64,000 bases of DNA from Warburgia ugandensis (Eukaryota; Streptophyta; Magnoliopsida; Canellales; Canellaceae). The notes beneath the pieces were generated by a model, which saw only the letters and a program-made list of their open reading frames with translations, was not told the DNA's origin and made no database searches. Location of the stretch: positions 73,695,057-73,759,056 of the forward strand of contig CP141135.1 in NCBI GenBank assembly GCA_035236585.1, written 5' to 3'. Both the position numbers and the translations under genes were made by a program. Within the stretch, counting starts at the first letter, position 1. Each line of letters begins with the position of its first letter. Below are positions 36,604 through 49,800 of the stretch, piece by piece.

Positions 36604-38762
36604 AGGAACTCAAATGGCTAATCATCCATAAAAAAAATCTTTAGGATACATTGAGGAACAACTACATTCATCATAAACAAGTTGGAATCAACTCAATCAA
36701 CACAAAATTTGGAATGATCGTCCCTTACCTTCTAATTAATACATAAATGGTAACAGCATTAACATGTAATCTCTTTGTGAGCTCTTTACTCACACTTCTT
36801 GGGACATGCATAAGATGGAACTCATACTGTTGAGACAACCACAATAATTAATGGTCGATTCAACCTAATTACACTATTCATTGCTCATTGATGAACATGT
36901 AATTAAATCGTCTGAGGGATTTAAAGTTCTTCTTGCATCTAGAGAATATTCTCAATGCTCAAATTCCTTGGTGTATAAATGGTGGTTTCTTAATATTTGC
37001 ACTGATAATATATAAAGGTAGTTCCAAAATTCATGTTTTGGAATAAGTATTCTGAAAAACAAATGTCAGGAAGCTAACAATGTCTAACGTAGCTGGTAGT
37101 AGACAAATTGGCATATCTTGGGAAATACACTTGGTCGTAGGTTTAAGTTACTGCTCTACCCCTTTGGCCGGGATTAGATTTAAGGGAGTGTGTGAGTGAT
37201 TTCGTTTGCAATTCTTCATCTGCACAGCTAAGAAAAAGGAAAAAGACGAATGTCAAGAATATGGCAACATTTGAAGAGGTTGGAGAAATATTGGACAAAT
37301 GATAACTCATGCTAGTTAGTTTTTCTTTTCTTTGTATTTGGAACTATATTTCAATTACTATTTGAGACTTTGATGTATCATTCATGATTTTTTAATGGTG
37401 ATGAAATTCATGTTCAATTCCATGATTTTCTATTTGATCAGGTAGTTCTTAATCATGTTTACTTTAAGAAAACGAAAGAAGTTGTGTATTATTCATAGTG
37501 GAAATGAGACTCATACCTCTAACTTTATAGAATAATAACATTGCTGCCGTTTGACCCAATTATACCCCTATAAATGCCCCTTTTCTCTCTTAAAAAGACA
37601 AAATTACCCTGAAAATCTCTTCATAATTCTTTCACAGAAAAACAAATTATAATCCCCTTTATATACCCTCATATTCCCTACTTCTAATTCTAGTATGAAA
37701 AACTATATAACAAACAAAGAGCGCCTAAATTAAAGGCTAGGACAGAAAAGTGCTGCTCGTATTAGAACAACACACATAGTGGAAGGGCAGCAGTATAATT
37801 ATTCTATAAATTCGGTGGTATGAGTGTTATTTCCTCATTATCTATACTTTTATGTTATAAGACAACTTTAGCTCTTACGTTCTAGCAAAGTCATTAAACT
37901 GAAATCCTAATTAATGCTCTATGAAGATAATTAACAAGATTACTCCTTGACGATTTTGCAAACAGTAGAAAAATGTTTCCTTTCCTATGCCCACTCTCCT
38001 TCCACTTCCCTATTTTCCTCTAAAATGTGTTGCATTTTCTATTGTTCCCCCAATCTTTCCTTGTTTTTCTGGAAAAGATTATCGTTAGAGTAATAAAGAA
38101 TGCAGTCTTCAAAACCTTGTTAGAGGATGGACTGAAGAAAGTGCAATCTTGGTCATACCTATCGAACTTTAGGTCTTCGATCTTCTTTAGAAACTTTCTG
38201 AATGTACATAGACTCAAAATATCTGTTATGAAAAACAAGGATAAAATTCCTCTACACACACACACACAAGAAATTATGTTCAGATTTTCTTGTTGCTACT
38301 CATTTCATCGTAGAAAAGTATGGTTGAGAAATGGTTTTGATAGTTCCGAGCAGGTAGGCAACCTTAAAAATTTTCTCTTTATTTTCTATATTGCCTTTTC
38401 TGATCATTAGTTTGACAGCCCTACTTATGATCCGACGTTTTACCATGTTAGTAGACAATCCTTGTTGGTATCGTTTCAAGAGCCCCACCTCTTGCTCTTT
38501 GGTTTCGTCCATGTGAAACTGAGGTCTCATAGCTCCTTAGCTGGTCATTCTATAAGAAACCAATCAAAGGTTAGGAGAAAAAGAAAAGCTTTCCCATCAT
38601 TTAAGGTTTAACTTAATGGCAAAGGAATAGTTTCTCTTCTGCCCTAACAAGATTAAATAATCAATTCCGACAATGATCCAAAGAGTTTTTATCGGAAGGA
38701 AATAAAAAAACATGAAGGTCATGTGGCCTTGCTAGGGAAAGGTCACTTCGGAGGATTCACAA
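36604..38762. other. Intergenic region upstream of the MIF gene
   Basis: A possible degraded tRNA-derived SINE lies near 37083-37200 (GTAGCTGGTAGTAGAC, then GTAGGTTTAAGTTACTGC). Open frames on both strands at 38020-38530 are uncharacteristic and overlap each other. No gene is called. Confidence 0.35.
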
Positions 38763-38795
38763 GCTATAAATATATGTATTAGGGTTAGGGTTTTG
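38763..38795 (+). promoter_or_regulatory. MIF promoter: TATA box followed by a telo-box
   Basis: GCTATAAATATA at about 38763-38774 is a good TATA box. About 10 bp further on is TTAGGGTTAGGGTTTTG (38779-38795), which contains the telo-box (TTAGGGTTT, reverse of AAACCCTAA) found near starts of many plant genes. Confidence 0.55.
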
Positions 38796-38924
38796 CTCGG
38801 ATGATATCTTGATTTTGGCAAGACCCTTATGCCAATCCTTGGTCATGGTGCGGCAGCGCCATCGGAAAAGCTTGCGGTTTATCGGAGAGGCGTCTGTGAA
38901 TTGATCGAATTAGAGTCTTGCACC

Positions 38925-39218
38925 ATGAAGAAACGCCAGCAGGCGGTGAAAGGAGGTGAAGGAACACAGAGAAGTTCTGGTGGCCCTTCACATGGTAAAA
39001 GAAGAGAGGTGAGATATGGAGAGTGCCAGAAAAACCATGCAGCTAATATCGGAGGATTTGCAGTTGATGGGTGCAGGGAATTCATGGCGTGCGAGGGGGA
39101 GGGGACCAGTGGTGCTCTCAAGTGTGCTGCCTGCGGATGCCACCGGAACTTTCATCGGAGAGAACTTGACAACGAGGAGTCTTGTGAGTGTTTTTCCCCT
39201 AGCTCTAATGGGAAATAG
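38925..39218 (+). CDS. MINI ZINC FINGER protein (MIF)
   Basis: A small intronless protein of 97 residues made almost only of the ZF-HD-type zinc-finger dimerisation domain, with no homeodomain. Proteins of this family dimerise with zinc-finger homeodomain factors and keep them from binding DNA or entering the nucleus; they affect hormone responses and flower meristem termination. The domain covers about residues 29-79: [24 protein letters not shown] and [16 protein letters not shown], with the Cys and His ligands present. The N terminus is basic ([11 protein letters not shown]) and the tail is [11 protein letters not shown]. The start at 38925 gives the family's usual length and N terminus. 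An in-frame ATG at 38829 would add 32 residues with no family likeness, and it lies within the likely 5' UTR. Confidence 0.93.
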   Translation: MKKRQQAVKGGEGTQRSSGGPSHGKRREVRYGECQKNHAANIGGFAVDGCREFMACEGEGTSGALKCAACGCHRNFHRRELDNEESCECFSPSSNGK

Positions 39219-42200
39219 AAATAAATGAAGATGTTTATGTGATGAAAATGGCTTGTAGTATTGTTTCTATTTGTGGATATTCTTTGGATTATGTAAAACC
39301 ATTGTTGCTATATTATCATGATCTGCATGCTTGAGATTGTAGTCTCACAACCAGGTTGGAAACTTTGCAATTTTCTGGTTTCTGCATCAGAGAGAGAGAG
39401 AGAGAGAGGCTGTGAATTTTATCGGTTCTTGGTTTGGGAATTGCACTGCTTTCCCATGTGTTGGCTGCTGCATAGGATAAGAAATACCATGAACTCAATC
39501 CAATTCTTCTGAATTCAGCCTAATTTTTCTCCAACTCCCATTTCTAGTTTTAATAGTGTTTGATAGAAGAAGAAAACAAACTAAAGCCCTTCAGATTCAA
39601 TGTTAGTGGCTGTGTTATGGTTTAGTAAAGATGAAATTGCGAGAATTAGGGTTCTATTGAAGCTCTATGGATATATGGCTTAAATTTCTTTTTAGTTATG
39701 TTGAAGAAAATATTAGCCAATCATACAAATGCATGTACTTAGGCCGAGTGAATGCCTCTTTGATTTTCATGAAATGGTAAATGCCACTGCAATATCATTT
39801 AATTCTTTTTAAAGCTTAACTTTGCAAAACACACACTTAATCATATACTGCATTTATTTGAACCCTTTGAATTTTATTGTAGTTATTTATAGTTTCTCAA
39901 CAGAGCCATAGCTTATTGCTGATCAGTAGTACTAAAAGCTTGCTATCTAAAGGGACGCATTGATTGCGTTGCTTGCTCCTTAACACTTGATACACTTCTT
40001 ATAATTAGTAACCATTGATTGTGATGAATCCCCAGTATGAAAGTCTATCAGGTGTTGGATGACAAGATTACTGTCTATAGACTCTAAACAGAACCAGGAT
40101 TATTCTTAATCCATCATTCACACCTCCATTTCTTTCTTTTGCTAAAAGGAATCTGCTTCTAAATGCTAAACTTAGTCCTGAGTGCAGAAGCTTAATTCAA
40201 TTAGCCTGACCTTCTTCCACCTCTTAAGATTCATTATTATTCTAATTCAGGTCATATGCTGGCCAAGATTATCAATTGATTATTTTAAGTAATATTCTTT
40301 TGTCAGGTACCAAAAGTTGTTCTTATACAATATATAATACGCAATAAAGAGTGACAGCGGAAACAAGTGTCGTTAGCGTTTGACAAATTATTATTATGGA
40401 CCGAATTATTGTTCCATTACTCGGATTGAATTCTCCTTCGATCCAACCTGGGTCCTACTATGCTGAACTTTTCCGAAAATCAATTTCTCAAAACTCAAAA
40501 CCTGATGAATTCAAAGACTAAAACCACCCCTACTTCATGATGTTTTAGTGTTTGATTCCTAGTCGTCACTTCATTGATAGTTAAAGACATGATAGAATTT
40601 CTTGCTGGAATGCAATACATGTTATATTATTGTAGTTTATAAGATTTGCCTAACCAAGTGGCTAACCTAACATTTTGGCTCCTTTCACAGAGTAGTGAAA
40701 GAGGAAATATAGTAGGCCACCTTACCTTGCATGTGGGTACACACCAAACTGTACTTAAAAGAAGTAAAGCTACAAGCTTTTCCCAGACAAGGACCAGTGC
40801 CAAAGCCCAAAACCTACCACACGCAGATCTAAATGGCCACCATGAATCAACAGAAAGACATAGGCCGCATGATGGATGACCTTACTACTCATATGGTGAT
40901 TCACAGAAGGCAGAATGAAAAGGATGCGCGAGAAATATATGGCATGGTGATTATAGGCTGTAAAGCAGACGAGTTAGGATGGCTGAGGGTTCTTGTATGT
41001 GGAGTGGTTTAACCGTGTATTATTTTATCATTGAATGGATTAAGTGTAAGTGGAGTGGTGCAACTGTGTAACAACCATGTGGAGCAAGGGGCTTACATGA
41101 AGAGTTAATTATGTGTAGTTGTTAGATTGTTTTCCAACCATTGATCCAGGCTTCAACCTATTTCTTGGTATGGATTGAAGGGGGCTCCAAATCAGCTACA
41201 TGACCAACTACTTTGTTTTTTCTTTTTCATTTTATTTATGTTTTCTTCTTTTTTTTTCTTCGAAGATTGTTGGACGACACAGCAGCCTCGAATGCATGAT
41301 CTTCCACAAGAGCAGCTCCTTGTGCCCACTGTGCTAGGAGGCCTTTGTTAAAGACGAATTGTACTTGTTGGGGCATGTATAGGTTAAAACTCAAAAACTC
41401 GATTAGACTCAAAAGTTGGTCAAGCCTAGGAAACTCGAAGGACTCGTTAGCAACTCGCAAAGCTCAGAAAATACAACAAATTACAGGCTTAAATTCTGTA
41501 TAAGTTACATTTACATACTGAAATTGTTGTTTGGTAGGATTCAATTAATAAAAGATAGAAAAAAATAACAGTGAAATCCAGTGTAGAGAGAGAGAGAGAG
41601 AGGCATGATATAGTTTCTTGACTAGGTATGAAGTATAGTAGACCAAAATTTGTCACTTGTAAGGGGCTGCCAACGTCTTGTTATTTCAGCCATAAGGAGC
41701 AATACGAGGTAGCTGCAAAGTACACATGTACGAAGAAGTCGTACAACAACGGAAACGGAAGAACTGCAGTTTATACGTAGTTGATTTGGATCTACGGCTG
41801 ATTGTACATCTTTAAAATGGCCCCGTAAAGATGAGCTTGCGATCAACAACCTTCTTCACGGGTGGGAGAATAGAAGGCGTTGGATTGGAGACACCTTTAT
41901 AAGTAGATCAACAGTCTAGGTAATTATTGTGAAATGTATTTACTAAACAAGGCAAGTTGGGCTACTTTCAGTTACGAAGAACGCGAAAATCTATCTCATT
42001 GTGCTTCATACAGGATTAGAAGATATGACTAGCAGAAATATAAATTAATGACTGATTTCCACCTTAAGCAGGGAGATCTCTGCAAGAGGCTCATCCCTGC
42101 TAAATTTGTCTACTGTTGTAGATGGGTCATGTTGGAGACGAAAGACCATTATACGATGGGCCTAGTTCAGGTCCACAGAAGAACGTTGGATTGAGGTTTT

Positions 42201-42952
42201 CAGCCAAACTAGAGAGATGCCCATAAGGTCTTTGGGCAGAGCCCAACTTAGAACAGTACCCAGAAAATGGGTTATAAATTGCTGAATTGTGGGTTGCACC
42301 TGCATTTCAGAACATATATCTGGGGCATAAACGGGCCCAAATTTCACAGAGAGAGATAGAGATGGGTGGGGAGAGATTACAAGGATGTGAATTTAATTTT
42401 TAAATTTTGTATCTCTTACGAGATTTACTGATAATAGATGAAAATCTGATAAATTTTTATTTAAATTTGAGTTTAATTTTATAAATTCACTCTTGCTTTG
42501 GTTAATTTTCACTGCTTTAGAAATAAGCAAAAACTTCTGAATTATTGGAGAAAAATGGGCAAAACCGAAAAGTAGGAAAACCGGCAATCATATATCTTGG
42601 TCTCTTAGGAGATCAGTACTAGCGTTTAGGGCCACTCACATAATAATCACATTAAAACATGTTTAATTCAACTGTCCATCTCAAGGGTCCACAGCAAATC
42701 ATGTCACGAGCTAGCATATGGCCTACCCACATGAAGGCACCATGATTCGGACTGTTCATCGAATGGTCTTCACCATAATCATATTGTCTTCAAATCACCA
42801 GTCAATTGATGGGATGTGATATTCCCATTCTTCTGTTTCAAAGGCAGTAGTTTCCCTTTCTTCGTATAATTACTGCTGAGTAGAAGCAGTTTCTAAACTT
42901 CCACTTTCCGCTTTATAATAATAGTCGCCTGAGTTTGCCAACTCTATCACAG
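39219..42952. other. MIF 3' flank and intergenic region
   Basis: (GA)n tracts lie at about 39391-39408 and 41586-41602. A miR159-like 21-mer lies at 41170-41190 (see findings). No gene is recognised. Confidence 0.4.
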
Positions 42953-42972
42953 AGGCTTGGAATGGGGTAAAA

Positions 42973-43149
42973 GGGCAGCCCCAGTACACGAAGCTCCCGC
43001 CTATGCGGGGTCCAGAGAAGGGACGGACTACAAGGGCCTAAAGTACACAGCCTTATCTTGCATTTTGCAAGAGGCTGTTTCCACGCTTTGAACCCATAAC
43101 CTCAAGGTCACATGACGACAACTTTTACCATTGCGCCAAGGCTCCCCTC
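42973..43149 (-). mobile_element. Au SINE copy with target-site duplication
   Basis: A full-length element on the minus strand: GGGAGCCTTGGCGCAATGG, GACCTTGAGGTTATGGGTTC, ACAGCCTCTTGCAAAATGC, GGCCCTTGTAGTCCGTCCC, GGCGGGAGCTTCGTG and GGGGCTGCCC. Flanks: AGGCTTGGAATGGGGTAAAA (42953-42972) and AGGCTTGGAATGCTGTAAAA (43150-43169). Confidence 0.95.
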
Positions 43150-43169
43150 AGGCTTGGAATGCTGTAAAA

Positions 43170-44599
43170 ACAATTAACTAACTTGTGTCGGTTTATAATG
43201 AGAAAATAATTGCACTCTTGACACATAAAAACAAATTTTCTGAGGAAAAAAAAAAACATGAATTTATCACATAAACTCAGATTTCATGAATAATTTTTAC
43301 TGAAATTCTCCAGTACCAGTTATAAATGTAGTTATAAATTCACATAAAAAATTAAAATTCATATTCTGATATTGATTCTCACTAATATTCCTTGCCAATT
43401 TATTCCTGAATCTGAACTTTATAACTGTGATTGCACCTACTTTTTTAATAGCCTAGTTCTTATGGCTAATTATATGGCAACTTTCTAACATGTAATTAAA
43501 GAGATCATCAAACTCTGCTGCAGATGAGTTTGCTAGCAGTAGAATTTCCTTGCATGAGCTTCTTGTTGCTGATTTTATGGATGTTTATTTATTGTTTTGA
43601 TTTTATCTCTATCTGACTCTCCTAGTCTGAATTTTTTTCATTTTTTTTTCCTTACTAATAAATCATCACTATCCAAAAGAAAAAAAAAGGAAAAATTCAT
43701 ACTGGCCGAGTTATATATATTCGAGTTACTGCTTGTGCTCACAGCCACAAAATATGGGATTGCTTTTTTCCAAAAGATGATGAAGTGATTGATCTGGTAT
43801 GTTTGTTCAAGTAATCAACAAACCTAGTTGATAAGATAGATCTTTGGCTAATCATGGCACCTCTCTAGCACTTCATCATGACATGATTCCATGTTAACCC
43901 ACACCATGTGGTCAATATATTGTGATTGAGAAGATGATAATGCTGAATTATTGCTTGGGGTATTTATCTACCACCGAATTTGACATTCTTCCTTATCTTT
44001 CTCTCCTTTGATTCTTTTTCAATGCCTATATTAATCCCTTGAGAATAAAGAGTTGTTGGAAAGACAAGTCCATTAACTTTCCTAAGCTTGACTAGAGAGG
44101 GCATATGATCCTCTAGCCTTTCTCACCCTAACCAATTTCTCTCCCTCCAAGCCTTATCACCCACAGTGAAGTTTTGTCTTAAGTTCTGTTCAGTCCCTTT
44201 CGGAGCTCTCTAACCATCCATTCCATTGCCATAATGGCTAGCAGCACCCACAGTTCTTAGCCACAGAAGTGCTAAGGCTAGAGTGGAGAGGAAGGTCAAT
44301 CAACAATGGAGGGTCTTTGCCTGGTACATATCTTTGTTTTCGGTGCGATTGACGTTAATCGATCACTATCAATGGTTTAAAGAAAATTTCAGAAAAAGAA
44401 AAAAAGGAAGAAGAAGATCAAGAAAAAACACTGCCGATGGTGTGGATGCTTAAGCCTTTGGAAAACAATGGTTTCACTGGCTTAGTCTTATCTGCAAAAG
44501 CAAAAAAAGTTGCCTTGTTTTACACGATTCAAAGTGAATTTTTTAGCGCAGGGACGAGGATCCATGGATTAAATTAGCATTACTTGATAATTCCTAAGT
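43170..44599. other. Intergenic region
   Basis: AT-rich; no gene recognised. Confidence 0.4.
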
Positions 44600-44614
44600 A
44601 ATAGTTAGGATTAG

Positions 44615-44775
44615 AAGGAGGCACAATGGTAGAGTTGTTGTCGTGTGCCTTTAGGTCGTGGATTCAAAGTGTAGAAACAGCCTCTTGTAAAATACAAGGT
44701 AAGATTGCATACTATTCACCCTTTTAGTCCGTCCCTTCCTTGGACCCTGCATATGCAGGAGCTTCGTGCTTTTTT
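44615..44775 (+). mobile_element. Au SINE copy with target-site duplication
   Basis: AAGGAGGCACAATGGTAGAG (A box), CCTTTAGGTCGTGGATTC (weak B box), ACAGCCTCTTGTAAAATAC, TAGTCCGTCCCTTCCTTGG and GCAGGAGCTTCGTGC, then a T run. The last CACCGGGGCTGCC part is deleted. Flanks: AATAGTTAGGATTAG (44600-44614) and AATAGTTAGGATCAG (44776-44790). Confidence 0.9.
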
Positions 44776-44790
44776 AATAGTTAGGATCAG

Positions 44791-46241
44791 GCAGTCCAAA
44801 TGCTCAACGCATTTAGTCCCGATTAGATAACCGTACATCTAATTGTCCTCTCGTTCTTTTTTCTTTTTCTTTTTAATCAAGATTGGCAAACAAAAAATTT
44901 GCACATAATTTCTTGTTTGAGTTCCAAGAGTAAGCTGCTTTTTTCTATCATGTTGATTACTTTTTGTAGATCTAAATCACTCAGCATGAGGTTCAGAATG
45001 ACTTAGATAGGTTAGAGATCAAACATCATGACCATTGGAATGCTTTTAGCCTTTAATTAAAATTACCACCATCCATTTTATTAAAAAATTTCAAAACACA
45101 AAATAAGTGGTTAGAGTTATCTAAATTCATTTATTTCTCATGGGTTAGCTAATTTCCATACGCCGAACATGACCAACGGATTGGATCTTCCAAAAAAGGC
45201 TCTGGGTGGTGCCGATCCAAGTGTGTCATTACTACTGTCTCTACCTCTCCCAGTATAATGATGAATGAGAACCTGATTCATTTGTCGGAAGCCACTGATA
45301 TAGGTACAAATTGCACCCTGCGATTAATTGCGATCTAAAAATAAGTCACCTCCTGTGGGGACCGTCTTAAATGGCATAAGTCGCAATCTGTAAAGACTTG
45401 CAAGTGGGCAATTTGAGCAGAAGTCTAAACACATTTGAACGAGCGAGCATGGCAATCAATAAAGAATTTCTGCTAAGATGGATCCAATTTCGTTCCTATC
45501 CGGTCGGAATCGCCGGATTATTCCCTTCTAGTAGGAAACATGTGAACTAAAACACTTTTTCCGACAGCATCGGCGCATATCGGTGTTTTCCGTTCATTTT
45601 TCCATTGATTCCGATGTGTTAAGGTTTTGTATATCTTTTTATCTTTTAAAAAAAACCCAATATTTCCCCAAAAGGTTATTCCGGAACCAGGAATCAAAGT
45701 GAGTCGCCCTCTTAATATTCCAGGAAATGAATTTTTTATTTATTTATTTTTTTTTCTGGGTATAAGAGAAGAATTGCAAAAGCAAATTATTCACATGCCC
45801 TCTTAAATTCGGTCCCTGGCCAAAGACAAGTTATAACTCAAAAGTCTCAAATTTATGACCAAGCATGTTTTAAGAGAGATGTCGAGTTGTCTACAATCAA
45901 TTACATTAGATATTTATAGGAAATTCAATATGAAGCATGACTGACAATCAAAATCAAGTTGGTAAATCGTTCAAAACTCAGTTAACTGCACCCATGGAGA
46001 AGACTGAGGCTCCTTGGCTCAAAAGCGCTCTACATTAAGTCATGCATGAAAACCAACCCTATTTGACTATTAGCCAAGAGGGAAGTCACTGTAGAATTTA
46101 ATTCCGGCTTGATTGACAAGATGTAGGATCAACCTTGAAATGTAAACTGCCAAAATTTTGGAAGTGAGCAAAGATTGTTTGTCTTCCTTGAAATATGCTT
46201 GGTTGCAAATTTTAGTCTCTGCTTTCTTTTTAGCTGAAGAA
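44791..46241. other. Intergenic region
   Basis: No gene recognised. Confidence 0.4.
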
Positions 46242-46424
46242 GGGGGGAGCCTTGGTGAAATGGTAAAAATTGTCGTCGTGTGACCTTGAGGTCACAGATT
46301 CAAGGCGTGAAAACAGCCTCTTAAAAAATGCAAGGTAAGGCTGTGTACTTGAGGCCCTTGTTGTCCACCCCTTCCCCGAACCCCAAATAGGCAGGAGCTT
46401 CATGCACCGGGGCTGCCATTTTTT
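46242..46424 (+). mobile_element. Au SINE copy
   Basis: GGGGGAGCCTTGGTGAAATGG, GTGACCTTGAGGTCACAG, ATTCAAGGCGTG, ACAGCCTCTTAAAAAATGC, GTCCACCCCTTCCCCG, GGCAGGAGCTTCATGCACC and GGGGCTGCCATTTTTTT. Imperfect flanks TTCTTTTTAGCTGAAGA and TTCTTTATAACTGAAAGA suggest an older insertion. Confidence 0.92.
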
Positions 46425-46849
46425 TCTTTATAACTGAAAGATTAAATTTAAGAGAGTATGCAAGTAATTTGCTTGCTTTATAATTATTTGAGAGTATAAC
46501 TACCAAGCAAGGTACTTTCTTGTTTGAGCAAGAAGTACAAATAAACAAATGTCTCATGGTTGTTATTCTAGAAAAATGTGGGAGAAAAATTATGACTTCC
46601 TAAAAAAAAAAAAACCCATCTACTACTCATTGATTTGTACTTCTTGTTAAAGCAAGCAAGTACACTTCTTCAAAGCATTTCTTATTACTCTAATTCTAAG
46701 GAAAAATTAAAATTTCAAATTCCAAGTAAATTTCATCACCAATAAAATCAGAAAAAAAGAAGAAGAAGAAAAAGTGCCCTATTTCCCAATAAAATCAAGT
46801 GCCCACTTCATGCAAAAGTAGAGCTTCATGGGCGCTTATCATAGTGTTG

Positions 46850-49800
46850 CAACAGCAATCCTCTAATTTGATTAGATTAATACAGTGTGAATTAATTAAC
46901 TACAATATAATACAATGTTTATATCTAACTTCACCGTAATCCATTTGATTTATTATTTTATTTTCAACAGGAATCATCAAATATTTCCCAGAGGCAGGCG
47001 AAATCAAGAGATGTATACAATCCAAATATCCAGAAACCAGAAGAAAATAAAGGATTGAATATAGGAAGTCCCGAGCATTTGGTAATCTCAGATGTGTTCG
47101 TGTCAATGGAACAGGTGACTCATTATTTTGAATAAAAACAGAGGCCGACTTTCCGTCTGTTTTCCTCCGCGAATCATTATATAAAAGATTATAAGTTGAC
47201 TGAATAAGATTTAAAAACACTTACACAAAATCTAACCTTATAAAAATTCCATTGCAAAAAAATCGATACATGCATAATATCATGAATAATGGATACGCAT
47301 GATTTATGTTTTTACTTTCGGTGGGGATCAACTTAATCAATGGTTAAATTTGAAAGGCAGAGATTAGAAATTGAGGTGCAGCACCCACCTCTAAATGATC
47401 CGACCCTTGGATATCTTAAAAACAGAAAAACAAAGACGGTAGGTAATTCTTACAGCCTAAAAACTTGATTTTTGGGGGTGATTACTTTTCGGATTACTAG
47501 ATATCTAAGCTATAGCATTAAATATAGCAAGTATAATTAAGGCAAGAGGGAAGAGCAAAGCAAAACATTCCAATCATATCAAATTGCTAAAATTCTGCCC
47601 AACTTTTACTTAAAACTTTTTTTTTTATATTAAGCTATGGGAGAGTGATGTGTTAACTTACATTAATATATTGGCGATGGGTCTCAATTAGATATCAAAA
47701 TCTGCGTTGTCATGGAGATAGTGAAATTGGTGTGAGTCGGTGGAGAGAAACATATAAATTTGTGTGTTTCTTGTTTTTCTTTTTCTTTTTTCATTTTCAT
47801 AACATAGCTTTGATAAGACACTAATTATATTAGATATGGAAGGCTGATATGATTCTTAAAGCTTTCACTAGACAAAGTGAATGATTCCATTATCAAAATA
47901 TCAGGGGTGGATATATTATTAGCCAAAAATATCTAGAAAATGTAAAATAAATATCTCCATTTTCTTCTCTCTCTCTAGCAAATTATATAAACAATAAAAG
48001 AAGACATACCATTCTAAGAAGAAGATAAACAAACATCCCCTCGCATTAAGAAGGTTATAATGCCACTGAGTATTTCTCTTAGCAAAAGAATTACTGTTAA
48101 AAATGCATGCTCCTCTCACTAAAAGAATCCTCTTGCCATAACAAAATCAGCACAATAGTAGCCAAAAAAAAAAAATCCAAATGCCAGAACACCCACATCA
48201 ACTTCAACAAACAACAAGATTGAGCAATCAAAAGCATAAACAAATCATAAGACTAAATCCTTCATCAGCAAGAACAACAAGAAGCAATGATCATATATGG
48301 GTTCTTACCATAGTTTCTCTTTCTATCATTAAAATCAATGCAACAGTTCATCAACTAACATAGACTCAAATTATCAGCACCCAAGAGCTGAAACCCACCC
48401 ACAACACCAAAATGCACTGAAATTTTGCCAAATAGGGAGAGAAATAAGCACATCATACAGCAAACAACAAGATTAAGCATATCAAAATGCAGTAAAGCAA
48501 TGAACAAAAACTAGTGATCATATGGATAAATTCCATGGTATCTCTTTCTATCACTATATCAGTATGATAGTTCATCAACTAAAATTAGACGAAAAAAGAA
48601 AAACATAGACTAAAATTATCCCTATCCAAGAGCTCATATCTACCCACAAAAGCAAAATGTACTAAAAATTCGCTCAAAAACAACTAATCCATCATTTCTC
48701 ATCATCAAATAGAGAGAGAAATAAGAAAAAAATGGAGAAAAATCAGATTCTCCGCCAGAAAAAGAGACGACCCGATAATGATATGGGCGTTGCTATTATG
48801 ATTGTTACTCTCAATATTGTAGTTCAGATTGCTGTCATTGATCCTGTTATTGCTAGTAGTCGTGTTGGTCATCAACCCATCCCTCTTCATCGAAGTATGC
48901 TTGTTGTTGTGCATCCAACCCTTCAATACCACCTTGGAAACTCGAACCTCATAACAGAATTCTTCCACCAATCCTTGATCCTGCTTCAGCATCTTCCACC
49001 CCAGTTTCTTGAAAACAGAAACGTCTTCTCCTTCTGCTCCCTGCTAAAATTTCTCCAAAAGCTCTTCCCGCTGGATGGGTTTGCACTAGGGGTCGTCGGA
49101 TTATCAGGCAGGGACAATCCACCGGTGCTGGAAGCAAGCAGCATTGTGAGGGCGACGGGAAATAGAATGAAGCCAAGGGATACGGTGAGGCCGAGGTGGA
49201 ATTCAAATTCCGGCGTTGATCTCGATGAGGATGTGGTACTTGTCCTCGTCGTCATTGCGGCGGTGGAAATTTAGCAAGCAATGGTGGCGCATTTAGCGAG
49301 GTGGGATCGGAGGGGGAGGAGTGTGGGGACGGCATGAACTCGCCACAATCGTCGATGGCGTGGTCTCCTAGTGATGCCGCATGGTTTTTGAGGCACTCCT
49401 TCCGTGTAAGATTGAATGGGTGGCGCTTTAGCTCCCCGTCGGCGAAAGCCAAGGGGGAGGAGGGCTTAGGTTTGAAGGAGGGTGGTGGACGGCGAGGGCG
49501 AGAAGGGATAGGGGTTTCAGTTTCAGTAGGTTTGGAGGTAAATTCCATGGCAGAGGGGGTGTCTGTATAACACTTAGGGGAAGGGTTTTTGTTTTGTGGG
49601 GCTCTCAGTGTTAGGGTTTTGGTTTGTCCATGGGTGGACATGGTCTGAAGGGGAAGAGCCAGTGGTGGTGAAGAGAGGTAGAAGAGGATGAGGTTAGTGT
49701 AATAGAAAGAGGAAAATCAGGTTGTAATTGTGGATGATGGGAATAGGAGACAAGAGTTTGTTATTAACCACACATTTTTAACCATGAGTTTAAGTATTGG

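Noticed and set aside
45480-45620. CG-rich phrases with ATCGGTGTTTTCC and similar text near 29340
   Set aside because: They look like old dispersed repeats, but no boundaries or shared consensus could be shown.
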